64,000 nucleotides of DNA from DASXMT01 sp963781305. Its GTDB lineage: Bacteria > Actinomycetota > Acidimicrobiia > Acidimicrobiales > RAAP-2. Shown here one piece after another: positions 35,970 through 44,613 of this stretch. The notes beneath the pieces are model-generated. The model had not been told where the DNA came from. It saw only the letters and a program-made list of their open reading frames with translations, and made no database searches. Every line of letters begins with the position of its first letter. Position 1 is the stretch's first letter. The DNA is taken from the NCBI GenBank assembly GCA_963781305.1, contig CAWAFL010000013.1:1-64000 (forward strand), in the 5' to 3' direction. The position numbers and the translations under genes were made by a program.

Positions 35970-36641
35970 TCAGCTGCGCTCGTATCGCCAACCGCCCAGC
36001 ATCATGTGGAGGCGGTGGCGCCCACCGACGGTATCGAGAGGGCTCCCGTCGTATGCAGCATCGCCGTGCCAAAGGGCAACGAGGTGGTCATCGGCCTCGG
36101 CGAGATGGGTGACGAAGGTCTCGACCGTGCCAGCGCGGGCGTCGGCCAGGACATCGGCGACAGCCCCAAAAGGAGCAAGGCGGTGCAGCGTCATCCAGGT
36201 CGGGGGGACCAGTCCCACTTCCCCAGCAGCGTGTCGAGCGAGAAAGTCGGAAGGGCGGGCCCAGGCGTGGTCGTGGATCTCCTGTCCGTCGATGGCGACC
36301 ACATGACCCGGCGCTGCGGCGACGAAGAAGGTGGTGTCGAACCGCTTTGGGGTCAACGGGGGCGGCGACCAATGCGCATAGGGGACGAGAAGGTCGGGGT
36401 CGACGATGACCCCTGTCTCTTCTGCCGCCTCGCGTGCCGCCGCAATCCGAGCTCTGTCGCCTCGTTCGCTGTCGGCAGCCTCGATGCGGCCGCCGGGAAA
36501 GACCCACATGCCCCCGAACCCGATACGCGGGTTGCGATGGAGCATGAGTGCCTCGATCCCGTCGCCGCTATCGCGGATGAGCACAACTGTTGCCGCAGGG
36601 ATGGCCGGGGCGGGCGTCTCGGACGTGAGTTCGTCGGTCAT
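35970..36641 (-). CDS. Nudix hydrolase
   Basis: A 223-residue protein from ATG 36641. An N-terminal strand AATVVLIRDSGDGIEALMLHRNP is followed by the Nudix box, which starts at GGRIEAADSERGD and ends AAAREAAEETGV. It has a somewhat long insert, as in the CoA/NUDT7-19-like subfamily. A HMMLGGWRYE tail closes the protein. It hydrolyses a nucleoside diphosphate-linked substrate using Mg ions. Its start overlaps the end of a quinone reductase remnant by four bases, so it once belonged to that operon. Confidence 0.85.
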   Translation of the reverse strand: MTDELTSETPAPAIPAATVVLIRDSGDGIEALMLHRNPRIGFGGMWVFPGGRIEAADSERGDRARIAAAREAAEETGVIVDPDLLVPYAHWSPPPLTPKRFDTTFFVAAAPGHVVAIDGQEIHDHAWARPSDFLARHAAGEVGLVPPTWMTLHRLAPFGAVADVLADARAGTVETFVTHLAEADDHLVALWHGDAAYDGSPLDTVGGRHRLHMMLGGWRYERS

Positions 36642-36927
36642 GAGGTCGCCGGTGGCCCGGACTCCAACAGCACCCGCCCGATGGTCGAGCGGTCCGCCCC
36701 AGGGAGCTGGGGAGGAACGTTGAACGCCATGCCGGCCGGCCCAACGACCTGTTCGGCATGGGCCCCGATCGCCCCGGCACCCGAGCTCATGACCCGGCGC
36801 CAGTCCCGGGTCCGACATCGACGACCTCGACGACGAACTCCATGCCCAGGGTGAAGGGGAGCGGCGGGCGGCTGTACCTGGTCACCTGCCATGCCCGCGT
36901 GCCGGGCCTGTCGTCGGAAGCGCTCAT
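36638..36927 (-). pseudogene. NADPH:quinone reductase (MDR) remnant
   Basis: ATG 36927 starts MSASDDRPGTRAWQVTRYSRP, the usual opening of these zinc-independent reductases. It then jumps to PLPFTLGMEFVVEVVDVGPG, omitting some 40 residues, and after a frame change continues GAHAEQVVGPAGMAFNVPPQL. The nucleotide-binding C-terminal two thirds is absent. So at least two deletions and a truncation have removed function. Confidence 0.65.
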
Positions 36928-37056
36928 CTCGGTATCTCAGACTCCTCTGCCAATCGGTCAGGTGGGTACCGACATTAGTCAGGGGCTCGCAGCGCCTAGC
37001 TGGATTCAAATCGCTTGTCCTAGCAGCGAGCGAGAACTGGAGCAGCAGACCTTGAG

Positions 37057-37087
37057 TTAGAAAGTGGTGATAACCAGGACTTTCTAA
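37057..37087 (+). other. Inverted repeat in the AT-rich leader of the ARPP-1 gene
   Basis: TTAGAAAGT and ACTTTCTAA form a perfect 9-bp inverted repeat with a 13-base spacer, 84 bases upstream of the ARPP-1 start. The region 37050-37165 is markedly AT-rich compared with the rest of the window. It could be an operator or a leader hairpin. Confidence 0.5.
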
Positions 37088-37170
37088 TTGGACAATTAAA
37101 TCACACTCGTGTAGTTGTGACACCCCAATTTCATACTGATTCCACAAAGATAAAAAAAAGGGATCAGACA

Positions 37171-38085
37171 ATGAAGATGTTTGAAATGGAAGTAGAAGTG
37201 GGGGAGCCGGTCGAAGTTGGAGGGCTGAGTGTCTTCCCTCTGACGGGTGTGGTTCAGGCGGGGCCCGCGTATCTCACCGGGCCGGAAGCGTTCGCCGCTG
37301 GGCTGATCGAGGTGGACGAACTCGACCCGCCCGAGGTGCCAATGCTGGCCATCACCAACCTCGCCGATATCCCGATCCTCCTGGTCGAGGGAGAGATGCT
37401 CGTCGGGGGTGACCAGAACCGCACGATGAACGTGACGGTGCTCTGTCCGCCGCTGGCCAGGACCATTGTGCCGGTTTCGTGCGTCGAAGTAGGTCGCTGG
37501 GGGGCCAGACGAAAAATGTTCGCTTCGAGCAGGCACACGCCCGGGTCGCTTCGGGCCGCCAAGACAATGAACCTCGAGCCACGGACGAGCGATGTATCGA
37601 GCCGGCGTTCTGACCAGAGCCGGGTGTGGGAAGAGGTTGCGCTCCAATCGGTGACCCACAACGTCTCCTCGGATACATCCGCTCTTGATGATGTTCAGGA
37701 AGAAGTGGAGGATCGCATTGCGGAGCAACTCGACGAAATCCGGACGGTCTCCCGTCAGTTGGGCGTGATCTGCACCATCGGGGAAGAGGTGGTTGGTATG
37801 GACCTCTTCGACAAGCCCGCCACGTTGGAGAAGTACTTGCGTGGGATTGTCGCCGGCCATGCTCTGGACGCCTCGATGCCGACTCCGGCCAGTGACCCGA
37901 TTCATGCCATCGAGCGGTTCTTGGCCCAAGTAGACGGCACCGAGAGCGACACCGGAAGCGGTGTAGGCCTTGGGGAGGAAGTCCTCCTGCGTGGCGAGAT
38001 CACTGGAGTCGGCCTCTGGTATGAGAAATGTTTGGTCCATCTGGCTGTATTCCCAAACCCGGACCCTCTTGTAGGCGTCGAGTGA
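37171..38085 (+). CDS. ARPP-1 (DUF6569-type) domain protein
   Basis: A 304-residue protein. ATG 37171 follows AAGGGA. The family is identified by ITNLADIPILLVEGEMLVGGDQNRTMNVTVLCPP and the following IVPVSCVEVGRW, a conserved fold proposed from comparative genomics as an ADP-ribosylglycohydrolase/rhodanese-phosphatase-associated domain. There is no signal peptide and no cluster of catalytic-looking residues. A more variable helical segment (LDDVQEEVEDRIAEQLDEI) lies in the second half. No phosphatase or macrodomain partner is adjacent. Its biological role is not established. Confidence 0.75.
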   Translation: MKMFEMEVEVGEPVEVGGLSVFPLTGVVQAGPAYLTGPEAFAAGLIEVDELDPPEVPMLAITNLADIPILLVEGEMLVGGDQNRTMNVTVLCPPLARTIVPVSCVEVGRWGARRKMFASSRHTPGSLRAAKTMNLEPRTSDVSSRRSDQSRVWEEVALQSVTHNVSSDTSALDDVQEEVEDRIAEQLDEIRTVSRQLGVICTIGEEVVGMDLFDKPATLEKYLRGIVAGHALDASMPTPASDPIHAIERFLAQVDGTESDTGSGVGLGEEVLLRGEITGVGLWYEKCLVHLAVFPNPDPLVGVE

Positions 38086-38218
38086 CGTGACAGGAGTCAT
38101 GTAAACAACAATCACCTACTGTTGGCCATCATGAGCGTCGGGTGGCGCCGCCACTCCGTGCTCTACCGATCTACAACCCGTAGGAGAACCGGGCGCATCG
38201 CTTTGTCCGACACGCCAC

Positions 38219-38276
38219 TTGACAACTTTTCCTGTCGCAATAGGCTCATGAACATTCGGACTTCAAACAAATGTTC
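38219..38276 (+). promoter_or_regulatory. Promoter and operator of the ring-cleaving dioxygenase gene
   Basis: TTGACA (38219-38224) and TAGGCT (38241-38246) are separated by 16 bases, a good housekeeping-type promoter. Immediately downstream, GAACATT (38250-38256) and AATGTTC (38270-38276) form a perfect 7-bp inverted repeat with a 13-base spacer across the expected transcription start. This is where a repressor would bind. The gene starts 42 bases later. Confidence 0.65.
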
Positions 38277-38317
38277 GTATTGTGAAGATCCGTCGCAACC
38301 ACGGGAGGGTGAGGGTC

Positions 38318-39280
38318 ATGACTGATGCTTCGGCTGGGGTCGAACGACACCACCACATCACGCTTTGTGTGGGCACTGCACAAGAGGACTATGACTTCCA
38401 TACCCAGGTGCTCGGCCTCAAGAGCGTCAAGAAGACGGCGCTCTACGACGGCGACGTCCCCATCTACCACCTTTACTACGGCAATGACGTAGGACTTGAG
38501 TCCACTCTCGTCACCACGTTTCCGATGCGCCAGTCCGGCCGCGTCGGCCGGAGGGGGACGAACCAGACAAAGGTCCTGATGCTGGCCGTACCCGACAACG
38601 CACTCGGCTATTGGCGGGATCGTCTGCGTGACCACGGGTTCACCGTCGAGGAGCTCGAGCGCTTCGGCGAAAAGCAACTCCACTTCACGCACCCGTGCGG
38701 CATCGAGTACACGCTGGTCGGCGTTGCACACGACTCGCGTTCAGCTCACTCGGCCGGCCCAGTTCCCCAGGAGATGGGCATCCATGGAACGCACGGCATC
38801 ACCGTCTCGGTATACGACCTCGACCTATCAGCCGATTTCATGACTCAAGGATGGAGCGGTCGGCACACCCACGAAGAAGGCGATCACGTGCGCTTCGAGG
38901 TGGGTGAGGGTGGGTCTGGCGCCATCGTCGACTTCGTGGCCGAGCCCGGTCTGGGGCAGGCCGGGTGGATGTACGGAGAGGGAATCGTCCACCACACCGC
39001 GTTCCAGGTGGCCGACTTCAGTGTGCAGGATGCAGTGAAGGACGGATTGGTCGGATTGGGATTCACTGATGTCTCGGATCGCAAGGATCGGGGGTATTTC
39101 GACTCCGTGTACGTCCGCACGCCCGGTGGGGCGATGTTCGAAGCCACCGTGTCCAAGTCGACCGGGTTCGTCATCGATGAACCCTTGGAGGAGCTAGGCA
39201 AGAACTTCCAGGTCCCCCCCGTATTCGCCGACCGCAGGGAATACCTCCTGTCCTACCTCGAGCCACTGCAATACTCCTGA
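38318..39280 (+). CDS. Ring-cleaving dioxygenase, VOC superfamily
   Basis: A 320-residue protein from ATG 38318, behind GGAGGGTGAGGG. It is a two-module VOC protein: HHHITLCVGTAQEDYDFHTQVLGL at residues 11-34, FTHPCGIEYTLVG ending module one, then GTHGITVSVYDLDLSADFM, GIVHHTAFQVAD and GGAMFEATV in module two. His and Glu in the last three segments should ligate Fe(II). Relatives cleave hydroquinones, catechols or gentisate-like compounds. A remnant flavin oxidoreductase gene lies just downstream on the other strand. A well-formed promoter and operator precede the gene. Confidence 0.85.
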   Translation: MTDASAGVERHHHITLCVGTAQEDYDFHTQVLGLKSVKKTALYDGDVPIYHLYYGNDVGLESTLVTTFPMRQSGRVGRRGTNQTKVLMLAVPDNALGYWRDRLRDHGFTVEELERFGEKQLHFTHPCGIEYTLVGVAHDSRSAHSAGPVPQEMGIHGTHGITVSVYDLDLSADFMTQGWSGRHTHEEGDHVRFEVGEGGSGAIVDFVAEPGLGQAGWMYGEGIVHHTAFQVADFSVQDAVKDGLVGLGFTDVSDRKDRGYFDSVYVRTPGGAMFEATVSKSTGFVIDEPLEELGKNFQVPPVFADRREYLLSYLEPLQYS

Positions 39281-39284
39281 CGGA

Positions 39285-39700
39285 ACATCTGTCAGATCGG
39301 CCGGCGCCCCCACCAGAGCGAAACGCTGTAGGAACTCGTCGGGGACCGCATCGACCTGATCGTTTCTCACCAATCCGTGGGCTGCCTCAGGTATCGGTTT
39401 CGACGCCGGCCACGATGGGCCGGTCTGCGTCAGTTGCCGGCACCGCGTGACCCATCGCCTCGGCCAGGAATCGAATGAAGATCGATGTGCTACCGAGGAC
39501 CAGCCGCCGCGCCGTCGGCGGGTCGGGATCGCAGGCCACACTGACGTAGGCACCTCTCGAGATGGCGTTGGGATCGAAGCCGGCTTGCTCACGGACCCGA
39601 CGCGCCTCGGTCACCGACCAGCCGATGAGTGTTGGGTCGGCACCCAAGTTGAAGGTCAGCCCGGCCGACCACTCCCAGGTTGCAGTCGGGTTCCCCGGCC
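39285..39700 (-). pseudogene. LLM (luciferase-like, F420-type) oxidoreductase fragment
   Basis: Two frames give the late part of a luciferase-like monooxygenase-fold protein. One contains EWSAGLTFNLGADPTLIGW, ARRVREQAGFDPNAISRGAYVSVA and RRLVLGSTSIFIRFLAEAMGHAVP. After a shift near 39390 the other contains EAAHGLVRNDQVDAVPDEFLQRFALVGAPADL. The N-terminal half of the barrel and the extreme C-terminus are missing. Confidence 0.6.
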
Positions 39701-40178
39701 AGGGTCCCCACTACAGGATCAATCTGTATCACTACGAAACGGCTGGCGGGGCGATCAACGCCTGGAACGCGGCGTCTGACACAGTCCACCGCCGGTGTCA
39801 TCGAGGCCGCACCCAGCGTCCGGTCGCCGAACGGGCAACCTGCACCTTTATGCAAGCCGTAGCTAGCTCTCACAGGGGAATCGTTGACCGGGGATCAGCT
39901 CAAACTCATGGGTCGAACCGAACGCCGACTCGGAGAGCGCTGAGATCTTCTCCACACCCTGTGATGTCCGGCGACCGATGTGTGCGCCGGAGAAATCCCA
40001 ACCAGCGACCTTGTTGCTCTCGACTGTTGCGTGCGCCCGGAACGGCACCATGGGATAGGCGATTGGTCGCCGATCCCATTCGCTAGTCCAACCATCGCAA
40101 ACGTGCATCCGCAGTCGCAGGATGTCGCCTGCTTCAGGTCAACGAGCCGAATGGACCAATTGACCTTAGGATGGCCTC
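39701..40178. other. Intergenic region before GMC oxidoreductase
   Basis: About 480 bases. A minus-strand frame of 81 codons (39863-40108) contains SEWDRRPIAYPMVPFRAHATVES and may be a relic of a gene, but I recognise no family. Nothing else is supported. Confidence 0.4.
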
Positions 40179-42188
40179 ATGACGGACGGTGGTTCTCGTC
40201 GCGGACACGTGGGGCGCCGTCGCGCGACGGTAGCAGCCTTGGTTCGAGCGTTAGGCCCACAGGATCTGACCGGGGAACTGGTCGAGGACACCGTCGACGA
40301 AATCGTTCTATTCGTGGGCGCACTTGCACCAGCGACCCAGCGGGTGCTTTGGGGGTTGACCGGGACATTAGAGTCTGTGAGCCGATTGTTCTGGGGATCG
40401 CCATTCTCGTCGCTTCCCCGAGATGAAGCCCGGGCTGCTTTGACCAAATGGAACCGCGGACCGGCGCGGTTAGGCATCCGCCTGCTGCGAGATGTAGTCG
40501 TCGTGGCTTACTACGACCTTCCGTCGGTGCGAGAGAGTGTCGGCTACGCACCGGATCCCTTTATTGCCGAAAAGATGGCTAAGCGACTGGAGCAATGGTC
40601 TGATGACATCGCCGCCCATCAGGCACTCTTGGTAGCACCGGCTCCCCTCCGTCTCGTCGAGGGTGGCGCGAAGCACCCGCAGGGGGGCGTCCGCCCGGGC
40701 CTCCAGCTCCTAGGACCGCCCGCTGAATGCGATGTTGTGATCATCGGATCGGGAGCTGGTGGTGGCGTGGTGGCTGCGGAACTGGCCGAAGCGGGTCTGT
40801 CGGTCATGGTGCTCGAAGAGGGTGAGTACCTTCCGACGGAATCGTTTACTTCTTCGACCACCGGAGCGTTACGTTCGCTGTATCGCGAGGGAGGTGCCAT
40901 GAGCACGCTCGGGCGAATACCGGTGGGCTACGCAGAAGGACGGTGCGTCGGAGGCGGAACGGTCGTGAACGGCGGCATGGCCTTCCGAGCACCAGATCGA
41001 GTCCTCACGGGTTGGTCGGGCGTGAGCGGTGATCGAGGGCTGTCGGGTGGTCGGCTCGACGATGCCTATGCCAGGGTCGAGAGGTTCCTGTCCGTCGGGC
41101 CGCCAGACCCCGGCTCCATCGGCCGCGACCAGGATCTACTGCGTCTTGGAGCCGATCGATTGGGATGGCGAGTCGTTGACAACCGGCGAAACCACGTGCA
41201 CTGCGGAGGATGCAACGTCTGCACGTGGGGCTGTCCCACCGGGGCGAAGCAGTCAACGCTGGTGTCGTACCTTCCTAGAGCCATGAGCTTCGGGGCCACC
41301 ATCTGGTCGGGATGCAGGGTGGATCAAATCCTGATGCGGGGTAAGCAGGCGGTGGGGGTGCAGGGACGCGTGCTGGGTGGAACAATCACTGGGTCGAGGA
41401 ACACCTTCGAGGTTCGGGCCAAACGGGTCGTGCTCTGCGCCGGAGCATTGCAAACGCCGGCGATGCTGCAGAGGTCGGGAATCCGGTCGCCCTCCGGGCA
41501 AATCGGGCGCAATTTGGCCGTTCATCCGGGATCCGCGGTGGTGGCTATGTTTGACGAGCCGGTCAATGGGTGGAGGGGGGCCCATCAGTCGCTCCAGGTT
41601 CGCGAGTTTGAAGACGAAGGCATCGTGCTCGCTGCGGTCAATCTTCCTCCGGCACTGGTGGCGCGAGCGCTGCCATTCGATGGGGAGGAGCTGGCCAACG
41701 TCATGTCCAGCTACAACCGCATGGTAACGGCTGGGACATTGGTCGAAGATACGAGCACCGGGCGGGTGATGTCGGTTGGGGCGACCGGCGTCCTTGCGAC
41801 ATACCGGCCGAACGAGCGAGACGCCGAGCGAGTCACCCGCTCGATAATGTTGTTGAGCGAAGCGCTGCTTGCGGCGGGGGCACACACCGTCTATTTGCCG
41901 CTCGCTGGTCGGGCCCCACTGCATGATGGTGATGGCCTGAGACAGGCCCGGGCTATTCCCGTGAAAGCTACCGATCTCGCCCTGGTGACCGTGCATCTCA
42001 TGGGTACAGCCCGAATCGGCACTGACCCTCTTTGGGCTGTCTGCGATCCTTTCGGCGCGGTCTATGACACGGTAGGTCTCTCGGTGGCCGACGCCAGCCT
42101 CTTTCCCGCCCCGGTCGGGGTCAACCCGATGCTGACGATCATGGCGCTAGCCACCCGCGTAGCAGGAGGAATCATCGACTCATGGTGA
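40179..42188 (+). CDS. GMC-family FAD oxidoreductase (long-chain alcohol oxidase type)
   Basis: A 669-residue protein. The first 170 residues are a helical gluconate-dehydrogenase-subunit-3-like domain. The FAD motif CDVVIIGSGAGGGVVAAELAEAGLSVMVLEEG begins near residue 184. GRCVGGGTVVNGGMAFRAP is the second GMC signature. HCGGCNVCTWGCPTGAKQST holds four cysteines in a C-x2-C-x2-C-x3-C pattern, typical of this subfamily and reminiscent of a metal or Fe-S site. The C-terminal catalytic region includes VHLMGTARIGTDP and VADASLFPAPVGVNPMLTIMALA. It oxidises alcohols, perhaps long-chain or sterol-like. The stop overlaps the next gene by 7 bases. Confidence 0.88.
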   Translation: MTDGGSRRGHVGRRRATVAALVRALGPQDLTGELVEDTVDEIVLFVGALAPATQRVLWGLTGTLESVSRLFWGSPFSSLPRDEARAALTKWNRGPARLGIRLLRDVVVVAYYDLPSVRESVGYAPDPFIAEKMAKRLEQWSDDIAAHQALLVAPAPLRLVEGGAKHPQGGVRPGLQLLGPPAECDVVIIGSGAGGGVVAAELAEAGLSVMVLEEGEYLPTESFTSSTTGALRSLYREGGAMSTLGRIPVGYAEGRCVGGGTVVNGGMAFRAPDRVLTGWSGVSGDRGLSGGRLDDAYARVERFLSVGPPDPGSIGRDQDLLRLGADRLGWRVVDNRRNHVHCGGCNVCTWGCPTGAKQSTLVSYLPRAMSFGATIWSGCRVDQILMRGKQAVGVQGRVLGGTITGSRNTFEVRAKRVVLCAGALQTPAMLQRSGIRSPSGQIGRNLAVHPGSAVVAMFDEPVNGWRGAHQSLQVREFEDEGIVLAAVNLPPALVARALPFDGEELANVMSSYNRMVTAGTLVEDTSTGRVMSVGATGVLATYRPNERDAERVTRSIMLLSEALLAAGAHTVYLPLAGRAPLHDGDGLRQARAIPVKATDLALVTVHLMGTARIGTDPLWAVCDPFGAVYDTVGLSVADASLFPAPVGVNPMLTIMALATRVAGGIIDSW

Positions 42189-42787
42189 ACATCGTTGACC
42201 GCACCCGTCCGTCGGAAGACTATCTGGCTCTGATACGTACGCCGCCGTCGAAGCTGAGATCTGTCATTGCCAGAGGTGACACGCCCGACCTCAATTCATT
42301 GGCTGGCTGGGAGTGGCGAGGTACGAATATGCCAGCTTCGTCGCGACTCCTCGGCTTGCGACGTTTCATCAAAGGCTTCGTACTTAAAGAAACTGGCTCC
42401 GTGGAGGGATACAACGTATCGGTCACGGGTGCTGACTTGCTATCGCCCATGAATGAGCGTGTTCAGCGAGATGGCCGTCGCGAGTGGGCTCGCTTCGACA
42501 TTAGGCCCGTTAACCCCAGAATGAACGACAATCGCTACTTACACGCCCTGCTGCTCGACTACGGATCGATGGCAACATCTGAGGCCGGTATCGTCGGTCG
42601 ACTCCGTGACTACCTGGTGCGAGTGGTTCCAGGTTCGGACGAGTTACTGCTGGGCCAAGCATTCATCGCTGTCGGTCGATCCCGCATTTCCATCGGATGG
42701 TTTGCACTCGAACGCCTGATGACGGCCCAGAAGGCAATCGATAGAGGAACATTGGGTGCCATCCTGCCTGTCCCAGACGTGCCCTGA
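42182..42787 (+). CDS. Unknown protein coupled to the GMC oxidoreductase
   Basis: A 201-residue protein whose ATG lies inside the last codons of the GMC gene (7-base overlap), so it is translationally coupled and probably made with it. I do not recognise the family. Visible parts are GWEWRGTNMPASSRLLGLRRFIKGF, GYNVSVTGADLLSPMN, NRYLHALLLDYGSM and PGSDELLLGQAFIAVGRSRISIGWFALER. The pattern of beta strands with aromatic residues suggests a compact beta-barrel, perhaps a binding or stability partner for the oxidase. There is no signal peptide and no cysteines. Confidence 0.75.
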   Translation: MVNIVDRTRPSEDYLALIRTPPSKLRSVIARGDTPDLNSLAGWEWRGTNMPASSRLLGLRRFIKGFVLKETGSVEGYNVSVTGADLLSPMNERVQRDGRREWARFDIRPVNPRMNDNRYLHALLLDYGSMATSEAGIVGRLRDYLVRVVPGSDELLLGQAFIAVGRSRISIGWFALERLMTAQKAIDRGTLGAILPVPDVP

Positions 42788-43525
42788 CGCGCTGAGCTGT
42801 CCCGTATAACGCCGGGTCGGGGATCGATATCTGGCGTGGTGCTGAGCCGCCTGCTCACTTCAGCAATTTAGATCGCTCCATCCGACCGGCTGTACAGCAA
42901 ATCGAGATCGGCCTCGAGGGCGCCAGATCGACGGTTATCAAGTCCTTGCGAAGTCGGCCCACGGCGGTCAGCGTACGTCCCGCAAGCGGAACCTCGTACC
43001 GCGATGGCCCAGGTCACCGAGGGTCGCTGGCGGACGCGCTCAGTATGCCCCGCCATTGAAGATTCTCGCACCGGGACAGTGAATCGGGAATCAGATTCGG
43101 CGCGACCGATGACTCGTCTTGCCGAGCACTCCCGACGTGCCGTTCTACACCGGCGACTCCATGCGATTGATGGCCCTCCGGATTACACCCGAGCGCGGTT
43201 CCGGCGTGGTTTGGCGAGGAGGACGGGCTCCCTGTTTGCGGGTGATAATGACCCCGAGCGGCACAACTGGGATACCGCACTGCAGTGTTGGGCGGCTTTT
43301 GTGGGTTGCGTTGGTGCGCTGTTTCCACGCGCGCCAGGGGGCGTGTCGGTTTCGCTCAGGGTTCGAGTAGGAGCGCGGCGCCGGCGCGTGTTGTGAGGCG
43401 GCGCATCCGAATTCGGCTGCCTTGCCGACCGCCGTGCCCGGATGTGTCGCAATTGGAGCGAATACCACCTTGTCGTCGTAGGTATCCGCCTGGACAGCTC
43501 ACTCACCGCCGTGTCTAATGCATCT
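42788..43525. other. Gene-poor stretch with dispersed repeat copy B
   Basis: About 740 bases without a credible gene. Copy B of the dispersed repeat is at 42823. The longer frames here are arginine-rich and random in composition. It resembles 31549-32138 in character. Confidence 0.5.
42823..42881. repeat. Dispersed repeat copy B
   Basis: About 59 bases aligned with 31625-31687; both begin ATCGAT and end GATCGCTCCAT, with a four-base length difference and about 80% identity. The minus-strand reading gives SRRLSTTPDID where copy A gives SRWPSAKPDID. Confidence 0.55.
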
Positions 43526-44071
43526 ATGGTACGCACGAATGTGCTTGGGAGAACCCGGCGGCCATGGACCGTGATCGCGGCAAGCCTCACTGCTGCTCAC
43601 CACGGCTTCGAGCTGTCGAGTGGAGTTGGACTGGTTTTACAGCCTGAACTTGGACTCAGACCGGCCTGCGCACTTTGGGGTACTCAGATTCCGGTGTGGA
43701 TCCTCCTGGCAGCACGAGGGGACAAGCGATGGGACAGGTTGCTTGCGGCATGGTCTGGCGCTGCCCTGGCGGGCGTGCTCGTCCACTTCTTCCTTTGGCC
43801 CTGGAAGCCCAACAAGCTCGGTATACCAATCCTCACCAAGGCAGAGGGCCTCAGTTCCTCAAGTCTTCCGACGTACAACGTGCTCCTGTATGTCTGGGGC
43901 GCGGCCTCTGCCCTCTCGATCATTCGCGATCTGCGTCCGGGGACCCGGCGATGGGCCCTGGTGGGGTTAGCGACGCTGCCGCTCTTGAGGCGGTCGGCCC
44001 AACACCACTTTTCGTGGTTGCAGAAGCAAGCTCTAACGAATCCGGCCTGGTGGAACCGAGGCGTGACCTGA
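43526..44071 (+). CDS. Uncharacterised membrane protein
   Basis: A 181-residue protein from ATG 43526; an upstream in-frame extension to 43442 is unlikely. About four hydrophobic segments are visible: PWTVIAASLTAAHHGFELSSG, ALWGTQIPVWILLAA, WSGAALAGVLVHFFLWPW and YNVLLYVWGAASALSII. The HHGFELSSG and LVHFFLWPW motifs are ones I associate with unnamed actinobacterial membrane proteins. No function can be assigned. Confidence 0.7.
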   Translation: MVRTNVLGRTRRPWTVIAASLTAAHHGFELSSGVGLVLQPELGLRPACALWGTQIPVWILLAARGDKRWDRLLAAWSGAALAGVLVHFFLWPWKPNKLGIPILTKAEGLSSSSLPTYNVLLYVWGAASALSIIRDLRPGTRRWALVGLATLPLLRRSAQHHFSWLQKQALTNPAWWNRGVT

Positions 44072-44236
44072 GCCCAGGATGTCGCGGCGCCCGCCGGCTC
44101 AAATGTGGGGGCGCTGCCGAGACTGAGACGCCGCGCGATGCGAGTCAAGGATGCCCCTGTCCTAGCCAGAGCCGGTGGTGCGTCCGTTTCAAAGACCCCT
44201 TCGACGACCGCGATCCACAGACTAAGTCCCAGCCTG

Positions 44237-44572
44237 GGCTGGCCCGGTAGGGAGCGCAGAATCATCCGAACCGACGCCTCGGTCCATGTCTTTGAGCGAT
44301 TGCCGAACCGGCGATCTGTCTGCCAAACGACCTTCGGAGCCGACGGCTCGATCCGGGTGGCCCGGGTGTCCCCCGCCGATCGCTCGATTGAGGCGGCCCG
44401 GGGTGACGCTGCTCTGCTCGACTGGCTCGTCGACGCGGGCATCGCGGCCGAGCGAACTGTGGCGCCCAACCCGGTCTCAACCCACGCGGGACAGGCCGTG
44501 CTCGTCACCGAGTTCGCCCCCGGGCGCCGGCCGGCGGCCAGCCCAACGCTCTTCAACCAGGTCGAGCTGTAG
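44237..44572 (+). pseudogene. Phosphotransferase (APH-like) N-terminal fragment, tentative
   Basis: The frame reads RSVCQTTFGADGSIRVARVSPADRSIEAARGDAALLDWLVDAGIAAERTVAPNPVSTHAGQAVLVTEFAPG in outline. The order of an early strand, E-x4-ALLDWL helix and VLVTEFxPG hinge matches the N-lobe of aminoglycoside phosphotransferase-like kinases. The stop comes right after the hinge, so the catalytic C-lobe is absent. The true start is unclear. Confidence 0.4.
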
Positions 44573-44613
44573 AACCAGTCGGGGAGGATACGTCCCAGGC
44601 ATGACAGCGGCCA

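Noticed and set aside
37096..38115. 339-codon frame opposite the ARPP-1 gene
   Set aside because: Antisense shadow; lacks protein-like hydrophobic pattern.
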